Shown here piece by piece: positions 36,188 to 44,812 of a stretch of DNA of 64,000 nt. The DNA is taken from the NCBI GenBank assembly GCA_001709035.1, contig LVKA01000021.1:1-64000 (forward strand), written 5' to 3'. The translations under genes and the position numbers were made by a program. Below the pieces are notes generated by a model, which worked only from the letters and a program-made list of their open reading frames with translations, had not been told where the DNA came from and ran no database searches. Source of the stretch: Candidatus Thiodiazotropha endoloripes (GTDB lineage Bacteria; Pseudomonadota; Gammaproteobacteria; Chromatiales; Chromatiaceae). Position 1 is the first letter of the stretch. Every line of letters begins with the position of its first letter.

Positions 36188-36202
36188 GAACAACAGGAGA
36201 AC
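36188..36202. promoter_or_regulatory. SOS-type box upstream of lexA
   Basis: GAAC-N7-GAAC with spacer AACAGGA, the reverse orientation of the 36157 box, ending 14 bp before the lexA ATG. The two boxes face each other in the 66-bp gap, so one repressor could control both genes. Confidence 0.6.
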
Positions 36203-36216
36203 AAACAAGCCCCCTG

Positions 36217-36813
36217 ATGCGATTAACCAGAAGACAACAAGAGATCTACGATATTCTGCGAAGTGATGCGGATGTTCTGCAGCGACCACCAACCTACGAT
36301 CAGCTCTGCCAACGACTGGGGTTGAGTTCCCGGGGATCCCTGCACAAGCATATCCAGGCTTTGGTAGTGGCAGGCCTGGTCGAGCCAATGGCAGGAAAAC
36401 AGCGTGGGATTCGACTGGTATCAGCAGATCAGCAAGAGCAGGGGATACCCATGTTGGGTCGGATCGCTGCTGGACGTCCCATTGAGGCCGTTGAGCAAAC
36501 TGAAAGGATCTCAGTGCCTGACCCTATGGCTGGCAGCAACCCCCGGTATGCCCTCCAGGTATCGGGTGATTCGATGATCGATGAGGGAATCTTCGATGGA
36601 GATTACGTTGTCATTGAACAGTCTGCAACAGCGGATAATGGTGACATAGTCGTTGCTTTGATCGATCAGCTGGAAACAACCTTGAAACGTATTGAACAAA
36701 AGCCAGGTCAGATCATTCTACACCCAGCCAACGCTGCCATGAGCGTCATGGTCTACAAGCCCGATCAGATTCAGATCCAGGGAATTTTAAGGGGACTTAT
36801 TAGATATTACTAG
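36217..36813 (+). CDS. lexA: LexA-type SOS repressor
   Basis: A 198-residue LexA. The N-terminal winged helix is at 1-68. The autocleavage site Ala85-Gly86 lies in RIAAGRP. The catalytic dyad is Ser119 (in SGDSM) and Lys157 (in TTLKRI), at almost the same positions as in E. coli. The recognition helix (SRGSLHKHIQALV) differs from the E. coli one, which fits the non-canonical boxes upstream. It is divergent from the mrfA-like gene. Confidence 0.93.
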   Translation: MRLTRRQQEIYDILRSDADVLQRPPTYDQLCQRLGLSSRGSLHKHIQALVVAGLVEPMAGKQRGIRLVSADQQEQGIPMLGRIAAGRPIEAVEQTERISVPDPMAGSNPRYALQVSGDSMIDEGIFDGDYVVIEQSATADNGDIVVALIDQLETTLKRIEQKPGQIILHPANAAMSVMVYKPDQIQIQGILRGLIRYY

Positions 36814-36822
36814 TATAGTATT

Positions 36823-36844
36823 GATATTATTGAATAATAATATC
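36823..36844. terminator. Terminator hairpin after lexA
   Basis: GATATTATT and AATAATATC pair perfectly around a 4-base loop just after the lexA stop. AT-rich and symmetric, so it is weak as a rho-independent terminator. Confidence 0.45.
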
Positions 36845-36860
36845 TCCAAAGTGTGAGTGA

Positions 36861-36879
36861 GAGGAGCCGGAGGCTCCTC
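36861..36879. terminator. GC-rich hairpin between convergent lexA and the RTX gene
   Basis: GAGGAGCC and GGCTCCTC pair around a 3-base loop, 11 bp past the RTX stop codon. Symmetric in both strands, it can serve the two convergent genes, but no T tract follows on either side. Confidence 0.6.
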
Positions 36880-36890
36880 CCTGGCTTGAA

Positions 36891-37883
36891 CTATCTGGGA
36901 GAGATCAGGTTCAGCGGAAATCCTCCTCCGCCCAACAGATTTCCACCACCACCCAGCAGGCAGGAAAGGTGTGACAGAGGGTTGAACAGATCCATGCCAC
37001 CGCGGATCTTGTCATTTCCAGGGCCGCCAGAGATGTCGTCACAACCTCTACCTCCCTTGATATAGTCATCTCCGCAACCACCGCGGATGGTGTCGTTACC
37101 ACTTCCACCTCTGATGTAGTCATTTCCATGACCACCCCAGATCCGGTCATCACCACGACCACCGCGAATATTGTCATTGCCACAGCCGCCGGAGATCATG
37201 TCATCACCACGACCACCACTGATGCGATCATTTCCAGAACCGCCCCAGATGGAGTCATCACCGCGACCACCACGAATGCAGTCATCGCCGCTACCACCAA
37301 TCAGTCGATCGTTGCCACTGCCACCACTGATACGGTCGTTGCCGGCGCCGCCCCATATGGAGTCGTTACCGCTACCACCACGGATGCAGTCATCACCACT
37401 ACCACCGACCAGGATGTCATTGCCACTGCCGCCACTGATGCGGTCATTGCCGCCACCACCCCAGATGGAGTCATTACCACTCCCTCCACGGATGCAATCG
37501 TCACCAGCACCACCAATGATCGTATCATTGCCACTGCCACCGATCAGTGTATCGTCACCCGATCCACCACGTAGTGTATCGTTACCGTTACCACCATTCA
37601 GGGTTATATTATTTTTAGGACCGCAGAGCTGCTGACCGCTCATGGTGATGTTGTCATTACCATTGCCACCCCGGATTTCGAGATTTTGTGCCTCTTGCGC
37701 GCTAAAATTATAGGTTTTTCCATTAACGCATACATCGACCGATCCATCGTAGTTGGTATGGACGTTAATGTTGTCATTACCATTTCCAGCATCAAGAACT
37801 GTTTTTCCGCAGCCCCTGGTTACCGATGTATCGTCCATTGGATTTGGACATCCACACTGGTTTGTTGCATTTACTCCTGTCAT
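36891..37883 (-). CDS. Cysteine-containing RTX calcium-binding repeat protein
   Basis: A 330-residue protein. Residues 1-96 are a non-repeat head with four Cys (CGC, C25, C52) and one early GNGND. Residues 97-296 are about 22 RTX nonapeptides of the type GGxGxDxIx, which bind calcium and fold into a beta-roll. The tail (about 297-330) is Gly/Leu-rich and ends in SPR; it has no clear type I secretion signal. No signal peptide is seen. GGAG precedes the ATG. It reads leftwards, after sctU and fliO, in front of lexA. Twelve Cys residues are odd for an RTX protein. It may be a secreted substrate; the route is not shown. Confidence 0.85.
   Translation of the reverse strand: MTGVNATNQCGCPNPMDDTSVTRGCGKTVLDAGNGNDNINVHTNYDGSVDVCVNGKTYNFSAQEAQNLEIRGGNGNDNITMSGQQLCGPKNNITLNGGNGNDTLRGGSGDDTLIGGSGNDTIIGGAGDDCIRGGSGNDSIWGGGGNDRISGGSGNDILVGGSGDDCIRGGSGNDSIWGGAGNDRISGGSGNDRLIGGSGDDCIRGGRGDDSIWGGSGNDRISGGRGDDMISGGCGNDNIRGGRGDDRIWGGHGNDYIRGGSGNDTIRGGCGDDYIKGGRGCDDISGGPGNDKIRGGMDLFNPLSHLSCLLGGGGNLLGGGGFPLNLISPR
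36996..37595 (-). repeat. RTX nonapeptide array with a 36-residue superrepeat
   Basis: Within the array four units of 36 residues (four nonapeptides, 108 bp) start at residues 127, 163, 199 and 235. The first three open with GDDCIRGG; all four carry a Trp residue in the second nonapeptide. Open frames on the opposite strand in this stretch are by-products of the repeat and are not genes. Confidence 0.85.
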
Positions 37884-37905
37884 ATCACTTACTCCATGTA
37901 ATAAG

Positions 37906-38008
37906 AATCTTAAGATTGAGTCATTCTAAAGCTAAGTTAGAATTACCCACTGCTTATTCAACATGAGAGAAGTCTTGACGACTAGTTATGAATTACCCTA
38001 GCTAGGGT
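37906..38008. promoter_or_regulatory. Cluster of palindromes upstream of the RTX gene
   Basis: Three inverted repeats lie in 103 bp: AATCTTAAGATT (37906-37917), ATTCTAA with TTAGAAT (37923-37929 and 37937-37943), and ACCCTAGCTAGGGT (37995-38008). They are likely operator sites for RTX transcription in the 225-bp gap 37884-38108, where no other feature is seen. Confidence 0.45.
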
Positions 38009-38108
38009 TATTATGTATTTGCAACTTTGTGTAGCTGGTCATACATATGGAGAGCAATCCTTCGGTGTGAAAACTCTGTTCTCCACAGAAGAAACTTGTC
38101 ATGGTTTG

Positions 38109-38402
38109 TCACCCTTCAGGGCTATCCCGGTTGACAGAGCCGTTTTGCTCATCGATTAGCATTTTATCCAGTAGGGTCATCCCTCCCGCCGTAATTCCCA
38201 CCAGGTATTCATGCTGCCGATATGCGACGACTACAACCCGTTCACGTGAGCCAACCGGGAGGGTTAATAAGAGGTTTATGCGATTTGAACCACTTTGCTT
38301 TACATGAAACCCCTTAAGAGCTTTAAGAAACAGCCAGGCGAGAGCGATCACTAATATCAGCGCCATGAGTGTAAACAGGAGTTCTTGCGCGTAATTTTCC
38401 AT
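38109..38402 (-). CDS. FliO-like membrane protein beside sctU
   Basis: A 97-residue protein: a hydrophobic helix at about 8-27 followed by a cytoplasmic beta-domain with LLLTLPVGSRERVVVV and YLVGITAGGMTLLDKM, the FliO signature. FliO helps assemble the FliPQR export gate in flagella and is normally absent from non-flagellar T3SS loci. It is 3 bp from sctU and probably co-transcribed. Either a T3SS-dedicated FliO or a remnant of flagellar ancestry is possible. Confidence 0.8.
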   Translation of the reverse strand: MENYAQELLFTLMALILVIALAWLFLKALKGFHVKQSGSNRINLLLTLPVGSRERVVVVAYRQHEYLVGITAGGMTLLDKMLIDEQNGSVNRDSPEG

Positions 38403-38405
38403 CGT

Positions 38406-39563
38406 TTAAAGAGCTGCCTCATCAGGATAGCGGGTTAAATCTTCTCCCGGTGCTTTGATTTGCTTTGATTTCTTACCATCATCTTCCAGTTCATTATCGA
38501 TCCTCTTTCTCACCTGGGTTGCCCATAAGATGACCTCGGCCATGACATCAAACAATTCGCTTGGTATGACATCACCTTCTTTGGTATCGGAATAGAGTGT
38601 TCTAGCAAGATCAATATTTCTTAGAATTGGGACATGAGCGCTCTGAGCTGATTCACGCATTGCCCTGGCTACAAGATCCTCACCTTTAGCAGATACGGTT
38701 GGAACAGGTGTTTTTTCCCGATCATAGTCAAGTGCAATAGCAAGATGAGTAGGATTTACAACAATCACGTTAGCGGATCCTGCTGCTTCGGCGGCACTCT
38801 GTTGTGACCACTCCTGATGTGCTTGTCGCCTCTGTTGTTTTATCATCGGATCACCTTCATTCTCTTTATGCTCCTGCTTGATATCACGCATGCTCATTCG
38901 GAGCTTTTTGATATAGGAAAACCGTTGGTAACCGGCGTCCAGTATAGCGATGAACAGAAATATCCCTATTGACCAGAGTAACAGGCTTAGAAGCATGCCC
39001 CAGAAAGTCGTCCCAATAAGGTTTGTCATGGTTTGAGGTAATTTGACTAGGTCTGGTATCCAGGCTTTGAGTACCAACCACCCGATAAGAAATAGAAGCG
39101 CTGTTTTGGCAATGGATTTGATGACCTCAACGAGGTTGTCCATACTAAACATCCTTTTAATACCTGATGCCGGATTAAGGTGCTCCATTTTGGGCTTTAC
39201 TTTCTCTAAGGTCATGACCGGTCCAGCCTGTAAGAACTCGACTAGAGTCCCAAGAATAGCAGCAGGGATGATCAACAGTGCTGTAAGTTCAATCAGTGTG
39301 TCGAAAGATTCTCTGCCTATCGCAGTCAGTAGATAGGCAAAATCCACATTTCTTCCGGCTTGGCTTAGGGTTATGGAGAGCAGAGCTGCAAAACGATCAA
39401 TAATGTAGTATAGAGACACACCAAGCAAGACTATCCAAAGGATCATCACACCGGTACTTGAGACATCCTTGCTTTTGGCTACATCACCTTTTTTTATGGC
39501 ATCTTTTAGTTTTTTTGGCGTGGGCTTCTCTGTCTTGTCACCACTATCATTCTTATCAGCCAT
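38406..39563 (-). CDS. sctU: T3SS export switch protein SctU
   Basis: SctU/YscU/FlhB protein of about 385 residues: four membrane helices (about 30-215), a conserved linker and a cytoplasmic domain with the autocleavage motif NPTH (in VNPTHLAIALDYD). Cleavage changes substrate order from needle to effectors. The N terminus DKTEKPTPKKLKDAIKKGDV is typical. The start is uncertain: I use ATG 39563; 39575 or 39638 are possible. It stands alone with fliO on the minus strand, divergent from the other sct genes, with somewhat higher GC than they have. Confidence 0.9.
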   Translation of the reverse strand: MADKNDSGDKTEKPTPKKLKDAIKKGDVAKSKDVSSTGVMILWIVLLGVSLYYIIDRFAALLSITLSQAGRNVDFAYLLTAIGRESFDTLIELTALLIIPAAILGTLVEFLQAGPVMTLEKVKPKMEHLNPASGIKRMFSMDNLVEVIKSIAKTALLFLIGWLVLKAWIPDLVKLPQTMTNLIGTTFWGMLLSLLLWSIGIFLFIAILDAGYQRFSYIKKLRMSMRDIKQEHKENEGDPMIKQQRRQAHQEWSQQSAAEAAGSANVIVVNPTHLAIALDYDREKTPVPTVSAKGEDLVARAMRESAQSAHVPILRNIDLARTLYSDTKEGDVIPSELFDVMAEVILWATQVRKRIDNELEDDGKKSKQIKAPGEDLTRYPDEAAL

Positions 39564-39638
39564 CAATGCATCCATTGCATAAAGTAAGTTGTTGACTGAA
39601 GCATACCCTGATAAGCGAAAGATGTGAATTCTAATCAT

Positions 39639-40136
39639 TGGACATTATGCAATGGCTTATCAGACGAAGATTCTAAACAATGTTAAGTGATCCAAGCTTT
39701 CATTATTTTATGAACATCGTACAGCTACCGGATAGTGAACATATACTGAATTTTTATATTACATTATTCATTAATGACTGACTTAAAACTCCTCAGTAGT
39801 TGCTTTTAACTGTAACTGTTTAGTTACTTGATATCGGAAATCGAGTCGCAAATCCGTGATTAATTATTTTTGTTAGAAAATGATTGCAATCGTGTTTGAA
39901 TTTCGTAATCATAGCCGTCGCATCAAGCTGATAGCTATTGATTGATTCGCAGTGAGAACCGATGTTCTGAGTCAGTGCACGTTTGCCAAGGATTGGCCAT
40001 ACTGTGTGACATGATTCTCAATATAAAAAAAACAGGTACGATATCTGTCACGTTGTAGTAATGTTTACTACTTAAGATCCCCAGATATGATTTGTCGTCA
40101 CTGGTGGATAAGGTGAAAAGGAACAAAGGAATGATA
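39639..40136. other. AT-rich intergenic region between sctU and the T3SS plus-strand operon
   Basis: About 500 bp without a convincing gene. It presumably holds promoters for both directions, but no clear sigma-54 or -35/-10 pair could be picked by eye. One palindrome, GATTGCAATC (39881-39890), is present. Confidence 0.6.
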
Positions 40137-40874
40137 ATGAGACATGAAGTCTTAAAGCTTTTTGCCAAAATATCGGTGATATTTTCTGTTCAGATTGCGT
40201 ACTGCTCACCCTATCAATTCAACTATGACCTCGTTGGAAACAGCGACAGAGTATTTCCACTACCGGCCGGTTACGTAAAACCCCAACTCTTGGAATCTTC
40301 TCCAATAAGGTCACAACTACTTGAATTGTACGGAAATCAGGAGCTGTTAATACGAGACGAAACGAAGCGTATTAGTCAAGAATATAGCTACGGAGATTTA
40401 CAAGATCCTGTAGGTTATGACGAAAACAATCGGTATAGAATATTCAAGACCGTACCGAATCATCAGTTTGTAGAAGATATATTCATTGTATCGCAAGAAT
40501 ATAATATCGACCCCTTACTTCTTCATGCGATAGCCGAAATTGAGTCTGCTTTCAACGCTGAAGCTGTCTCTAAGGCCGGTGCTAAGGGATTGATGCAGGT
40601 TATGCCAGATACTGCGCGTCGTTTCGGTATGCAGAATCCCAATCAAGAGCTATTTAATCCAATAAGCAATCTTCGGATTAGCTCAAACTATATCAGATCA
40701 CTCCATAGTGTATTTGGTAACAATATACCGTTAATCCTCGCTGCCTATAATGCAGGTGAGAATGCTGTTATCAAATATGGCTACAAAATACCTCCATATA
40801 AAGAGACAGAAAACTACGTAAAAAAAGTTATGAAAAGATATCTTCAATTAAAAGATAAATCGTATCGTTTATAG
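40137..40874 (+). CDS. Lytic transglycosylase of the T3SS locus
   Basis: About 245 residues. The signal peptide covers about residues 1-22 (VIFSVQIAYCS). The SLT domain (about 125-235) shows the catalytic Glu in AIAEIESAFNAEAVSKAGAKGLMQVMP, then NLRISSNYIRSL and ILAAYNAGENAV. Such enzymes open peptidoglycan for the T3SS basal body. I chose the ATG at 40137 with AAAGGA upstream; other ATGs are at 40131 and further upstream. It probably leads the T3SS operon, with 88 bp to sctV. Confidence 0.9.
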   Translation: MRHEVLKLFAKISVIFSVQIAYCSPYQFNYDLVGNSDRVFPLPAGYVKPQLLESSPIRSQLLELYGNQELLIRDETKRISQEYSYGDLQDPVGYDENNRYRIFKTVPNHQFVEDIFIVSQEYNIDPLLLHAIAEIESAFNAEAVSKAGAKGLMQVMPDTARRFGMQNPNQELFNPISNLRISSNYIRSLHSVFGNNIPLILAAYNAGENAVIKYGYKIPPYKETENYVKKVMKRYLQLKDKSYRL

Positions 40875-40962
40875 ATACAGAGGTATTGACCCAGTGGAGT
40901 ATTGTCAAAATAGATAATTAATATCTAGGACAATCAGATAAAGGAACTATGAGTGTAGTACA

Positions 40963-42933
40963 GTGAGTATTCAAGCATTCTTACATACCGAAAAAAAAAC
41001 AGATCATGGCATTTTATCAAATGTCAGCGATCTGTTTCTGGCTGTAGGAATAGTTGCAATTATTGCACTGATGGTATTGCCATTACCGCTTCTGGTCTTG
41101 GATGCATTGGTTGCGCTTAATATAGTGATTGGGTTGATATTGGTGCTGATGGGAGTCTATATAACATCACCACTCCAGTTTTCTGCTTTTCCCTCAGTTC
41201 TTTTGATCAGCACTTTATATAGACTCGCACTATCTGTTGCAACAACCCGTATGATACTTTTACATGGGGATGCAGGGCACATCATCGACACATTTGGGAA
41301 CATGGTAGCAGGCGGAAATATTGTTGTTGGTCTTGTTGTGTTTCTTATTATTACATTGGTGCAGTTCATTGTGATAGCCAAAGGAGCGGAAAGAGTAGCT
41401 GAAGTCGCAGCAAGGTTTACCCTTGATGCAATGCCAGGAAAACAGTTATCGATAGACTCCGACCTAAGATCTGGTTTAATTGATAAAGATGAAGCCAAAC
41501 GAAAAAGGCGGGAGATCGAACTGGAAAGTAAGCTTCATGGCAGTATGGATGGAGCAATGAAGTTTGTAAAAGGTGATGCGATTGCAGGCATAGTTATCAT
41601 CATAATAAATTTAATTGGTGGACTGGCTATTGGTGTACTCCAGCTTGATATGGATATGAGCGCAGCCATGGCGAAATATTCAATATTGACAGTTGGCGAT
41701 GGGATGGTTGCGCAAATTCCTGCATTACTTGGCGCTATGTCTGCGGGATTGATTGTAACTCGTGCAACTGACGAAAAATCTGATCGTCATTTGGGTGATT
41801 CTATTCAGAAACAATTGACAGCAATTCCTCGTGTAACCCTGGTTGCAGGTGGTCTATGTATGTTGTTAGCACTGGTACCGGGTTTTCCGAGTGGTATCTT
41901 TGTAGGAATAGGTGCTCTTCTACTTCTGTCTGGTGCTTTACTCGTACCATTTTGGAAGTCGAAAATAGAAAAAGTAACAAAACCTACTTTCGAGGTAATT
42001 TTAAGTAATAAAGATTCCACTAGTAATCTAGAGAAAGTTGTTAATCCAATTACTGAAGTAAAACCAGCAGTACCACTACTATTACAACTACCCGTTGAGT
42101 TATCAGATACAAAAAAATCAAAAAATCTGATGATTGAAATAGAAAAAAAAGTTAACGAGTATCAGGTAGATATTGGAATACTTTTACCAAAGATCAATCT
42201 CCATTGGTACGGAGATAAGAAAACTGGGTGGCAGTTACTTGCTTATGAGGTGCCTATAATTAGCGATAGTTTTGAAGGTGAAAATATATTGCTTGAGATG
42301 CCAATTAAAATACGAGAGGCATTACGTAGAAATATTACACTATTTCTTGGTCTACAAGAAACCAGCACCATGCTGACTCAACAGACTGCTGAAATTCCAG
42401 ATATTATTAAGGAAGTATTACGAATCGTACCTATGCAATCACTTTCAACTATTCTCAGAAACTTAATCGAAGAAGAGATACCAATCCGCAACTTAAGAGG
42501 GATACTGGAAGCACTGATTGAGACTGGTCAGCATGAAAAAGATATTAATAATCTGACTGAATATTCTAGGATTGCATTACGCAGACAGATTACACACAGA
42601 TATGCTCCATGTGGTGTGTTACGTGCTGTCATATTGACTCCCGAATTAGAGGAAAAACTATTGCAGTCGGTGCGTGTTACTTCTGGTGTAGTTCAAATGT
42701 CATTGCAGCCACAGCAAGCAGAGAAAATTATTGCCAACATACTTGCCTCGATACAAAAACATAATCCTACTGCGATTGTTACTTCGGTACAGATAAGGCG
42801 TCATATTAGAAAAATGATCGAGAACGAAGCATTTGATGTTCCAGTTTTATCGCACAATGAACTCTTACCCACAATCAATATAAATATTGTAGAGAGAGTG
42901 AATGTACCTGATTTACTGCTGGAAGCAGTATAA
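40963..42933 (+). CDS. sctV: T3SS export gate protein SctV
   Basis: A 656-residue protein. Eight membrane helices fill residues 20-330, with the FHIPEP-family blocks SAFPSVLLISTLYRLALSVATTRM and EVAARFTLDAMPGKQ. The large cytoplasmic domain (about 350-656) forms the nonameric ring that receives substrates. The start is a GTG at 40963. It is AT-rich like the genes after it. Confidence 0.96.
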   Translation: MSIQAFLHTEKKTDHGILSNVSDLFLAVGIVAIIALMVLPLPLLVLDALVALNIVIGLILVLMGVYITSPLQFSAFPSVLLISTLYRLALSVATTRMILLHGDAGHIIDTFGNMVAGGNIVVGLVVFLIITLVQFIVIAKGAERVAEVAARFTLDAMPGKQLSIDSDLRSGLIDKDEAKRKRREIELESKLHGSMDGAMKFVKGDAIAGIVIIIINLIGGLAIGVLQLDMDMSAAMAKYSILTVGDGMVAQIPALLGAMSAGLIVTRATDEKSDRHLGDSIQKQLTAIPRVTLVAGGLCMLLALVPGFPSGIFVGIGALLLLSGALLVPFWKSKIEKVTKPTFEVILSNKDSTSNLEKVVNPITEVKPAVPLLLQLPVELSDTKKSKNLMIEIEKKVNEYQVDIGILLPKINLHWYGDKKTGWQLLAYEVPIISDSFEGENILLEMPIKIREALRRNITLFLGLQETSTMLTQQTAEIPDIIKEVLRIVPMQSLSTILRNLIEEEIPIRNLRGILEALIETGQHEKDINNLTEYSRIALRRQITHRYAPCGVLRAVILTPELEEKLLQSVRVTSGVVQMSLQPQQAEKIIANILASIQKHNPTAIVTSVQIRRHIRKMIENEAFDVPVLSHNELLPTININIVERVNVPDLLLEAV

Positions 42934-42959
42934 GTGTTAGTAATAATGGAAGTGTTTAA

Positions 42960-44777
42960 GTGAAATTATTTAATAAATTTAGGAAATCATATTTAGCATT
43001 ACTCTGTTTGTTGCTGATTAATGGGGTTTGTCAGGCTGCTGAAACACCAAACTTAGATCAAAATATTACAATCATAGCTAGAGAGCAGCCAATTGATTCT
43101 TTTTTGAAAGAACTTTTCGGTCAACTTTCAATTCCAGTTGTTGTTGATGAATCAGTTAAAGGTACTGTCAATGGTAGTTTTGAGAATGTTACAGCGAATG
43201 AGATATTTTCAGATATATCAAAATCGTTCGGTCTGATAAAATACTATGATGGAGCGATATTATATATTTATACATCTAATAACATAATCAGAAGGATAAT
43301 TCCTGCATCAAGTTCAATATCAAAACGTATAGTCCGCGCAGCAAGTGATCTAAATCTAACGGATAGAAAGAATAGCATTAGAAAAGCGGTTGAGGGCGGG
43401 CTTGTCGTTACTGGCACAAAACGCTTTATTGAACAAGTAGATGAGTTAGTATTTGCAGCGGAAAATGGACTCAAGAATTATGAAGCACCTGTAGGCTTTA
43501 AAGTATTTTACCTCAAATACGCTTGGGCTCAGGATGTCAGTATGACCTTTGCAGGGAAACAGGTCGTAATTCCAGGTGTAGCAACAATACTCCGACAGTT
43601 AATTCGGGAATCACCTCAATTTATATATTCGCCTCCTCAGGATAACCTGATTAAACCCACAACTCCGGGATTAAAAGGGCAAGGTTTAAATAGCATTGGG
43701 AAATCAGATCGAGTCGGTTTGCCAGATCGAGTTGATATCCTTCAAGCAAATACTCAAAGCGGCAAATACTTACAGCAGGTATCGACAAATACTCAATTCG
43801 TAGAGAGCTCCTCAAAGGTTAGAATTCAGGCTGACCCAAGGCTCAATGCAATAATTATAAGAGATTCGCCAGACAGGATGTCTCGTTATAAGAGTCTTAT
43901 TGACTCGCTTGATGTTGAGCCTCAAATGCTGGAGATAGAAGCGACAATAATTGATATTAATACAGGTAAGTTAAAAGAGCTAGGTATTAACTGGCGTTGG
44001 CAAAATAATGATGACGAAGTTCTTTTTGGTAGTGGCGATGAAAACTCAGATAGGCAGTTAAGTAGAAGAGGCACAATTACACCATTTGGGAAAGGCGGGT
44101 TTATCTCATTCGTTTTAGGTGATAATGCTAAATTTATAGGCCGCATAAATGCATTGGAATCACAAGGTGCAGCACATATTGTGTCAAGGCCTCACGTTAT
44201 AACCCTATCTAATGTCGAGGCAATATTTGATACAAGCTCCACTTTCTACGTTAGGGTAGCAGGCAGGGAAGAGGTGGATCTTTACAATGTATCAATAGGT
44301 ACATCATTAAGGGTTACCCCTCATGTTTTTAAAGACAACGGAAAAGCAAAAATAAAACTATTGGTAACCATTGAAGATGGTCAGCAAACTGAACAGGAAG
44401 TTGATGATATTCCCGTTGTCAGCAGATCCGCTATCAATACCCAAGCTTTAATTAATGCCGGCGAAAGTGTTTTGATCGGTGGGCTTGTGCGCGAAGTTAA
44501 AAAGGATTCAGAAGATAAAATACCACTACTAGGTGACATTCCAATTATGGGTAATCTATTTAAAACGACAAATAAACAAACGACTCGAATGGAAAGATTA
44601 TTCTTGATATCACCAAAATTAGCTGTTCAGAAAGTAAAAAATAATGAGAAATTGTCAAAGTTAATCAGTGACGATATAAATTCTGTAGCTAGGAAAGCTA
44701 CTAAAAATGATAAAACATCGATAGGTACGAAACCAACAGAATCCAAAGAATCATGGCAAATGGTTTTAGACTTATAA
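42960..44777 (+). CDS. sctC: T3SS outer-membrane secretin SctC
   Basis: A 605-residue secretin with a signal peptide (cleavage near Gln-Ala-Ala at residue 27). N-terminal N0 and N1 domains lead to the secretin core, with GRINALESQGAAHIVSRPHVITL and VSRSAINTQALINAGESVLIGGLVRE. The start is a GTG overlapping the downstream TGA-like context at 42960. It forms the outer ring of the injectisome. No pilotin gene is visible beside it. Confidence 0.94.
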   Translation: MKLFNKFRKSYLALLCLLLINGVCQAAETPNLDQNITIIAREQPIDSFLKELFGQLSIPVVVDESVKGTVNGSFENVTANEIFSDISKSFGLIKYYDGAILYIYTSNNIIRRIIPASSSISKRIVRAASDLNLTDRKNSIRKAVEGGLVVTGTKRFIEQVDELVFAAENGLKNYEAPVGFKVFYLKYAWAQDVSMTFAGKQVVIPGVATILRQLIRESPQFIYSPPQDNLIKPTTPGLKGQGLNSIGKSDRVGLPDRVDILQANTQSGKYLQQVSTNTQFVESSSKVRIQADPRLNAIIIRDSPDRMSRYKSLIDSLDVEPQMLEIEATIIDINTGKLKELGINWRWQNNDDEVLFGSGDENSDRQLSRRGTITPFGKGGFISFVLGDNAKFIGRINALESQGAAHIVSRPHVITLSNVEAIFDTSSTFYVRVAGREEVDLYNVSIGTSLRVTPHVFKDNGKAKIKLLVTIEDGQQTEQEVDDIPVVSRSAINTQALINAGESVLIGGLVREVKKDSEDKIPLLGDIPIMGNLFKTTNKQTTRMERLFLISPKLAVQKVKNNEKLSKLISDDINSVARKATKNDKTSIGTKPTESKESWQMVLDL

Positions 44778-44812
44778 ACCTGTTATGAACAATTAGATAA
44801 GTAGCTATAAGA

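Noticed and set aside
36996-37595. CRISPR-like array
   Set aside because: The regular 27-bp period comes from RTX codons in a continuous reading frame, not from identical repeats with unique spacers.
37128-37635. Long open frames on the plus strand through the RTX region
   Set aside because: They are low-complexity Thr/Ala- or Pro/Ser-type readings of the RTX nonapeptide repeats on the minus strand, with no ribosome binding site. The minus frame gives a coherent RTX protein.
38406-39563. Reading sctU as flagellar FlhB
   Set aside because: A flagellar role was considered because of the FliO neighbour, but a full set of non-flagellar sct genes is adjacent and sctU is otherwise missing from that set.
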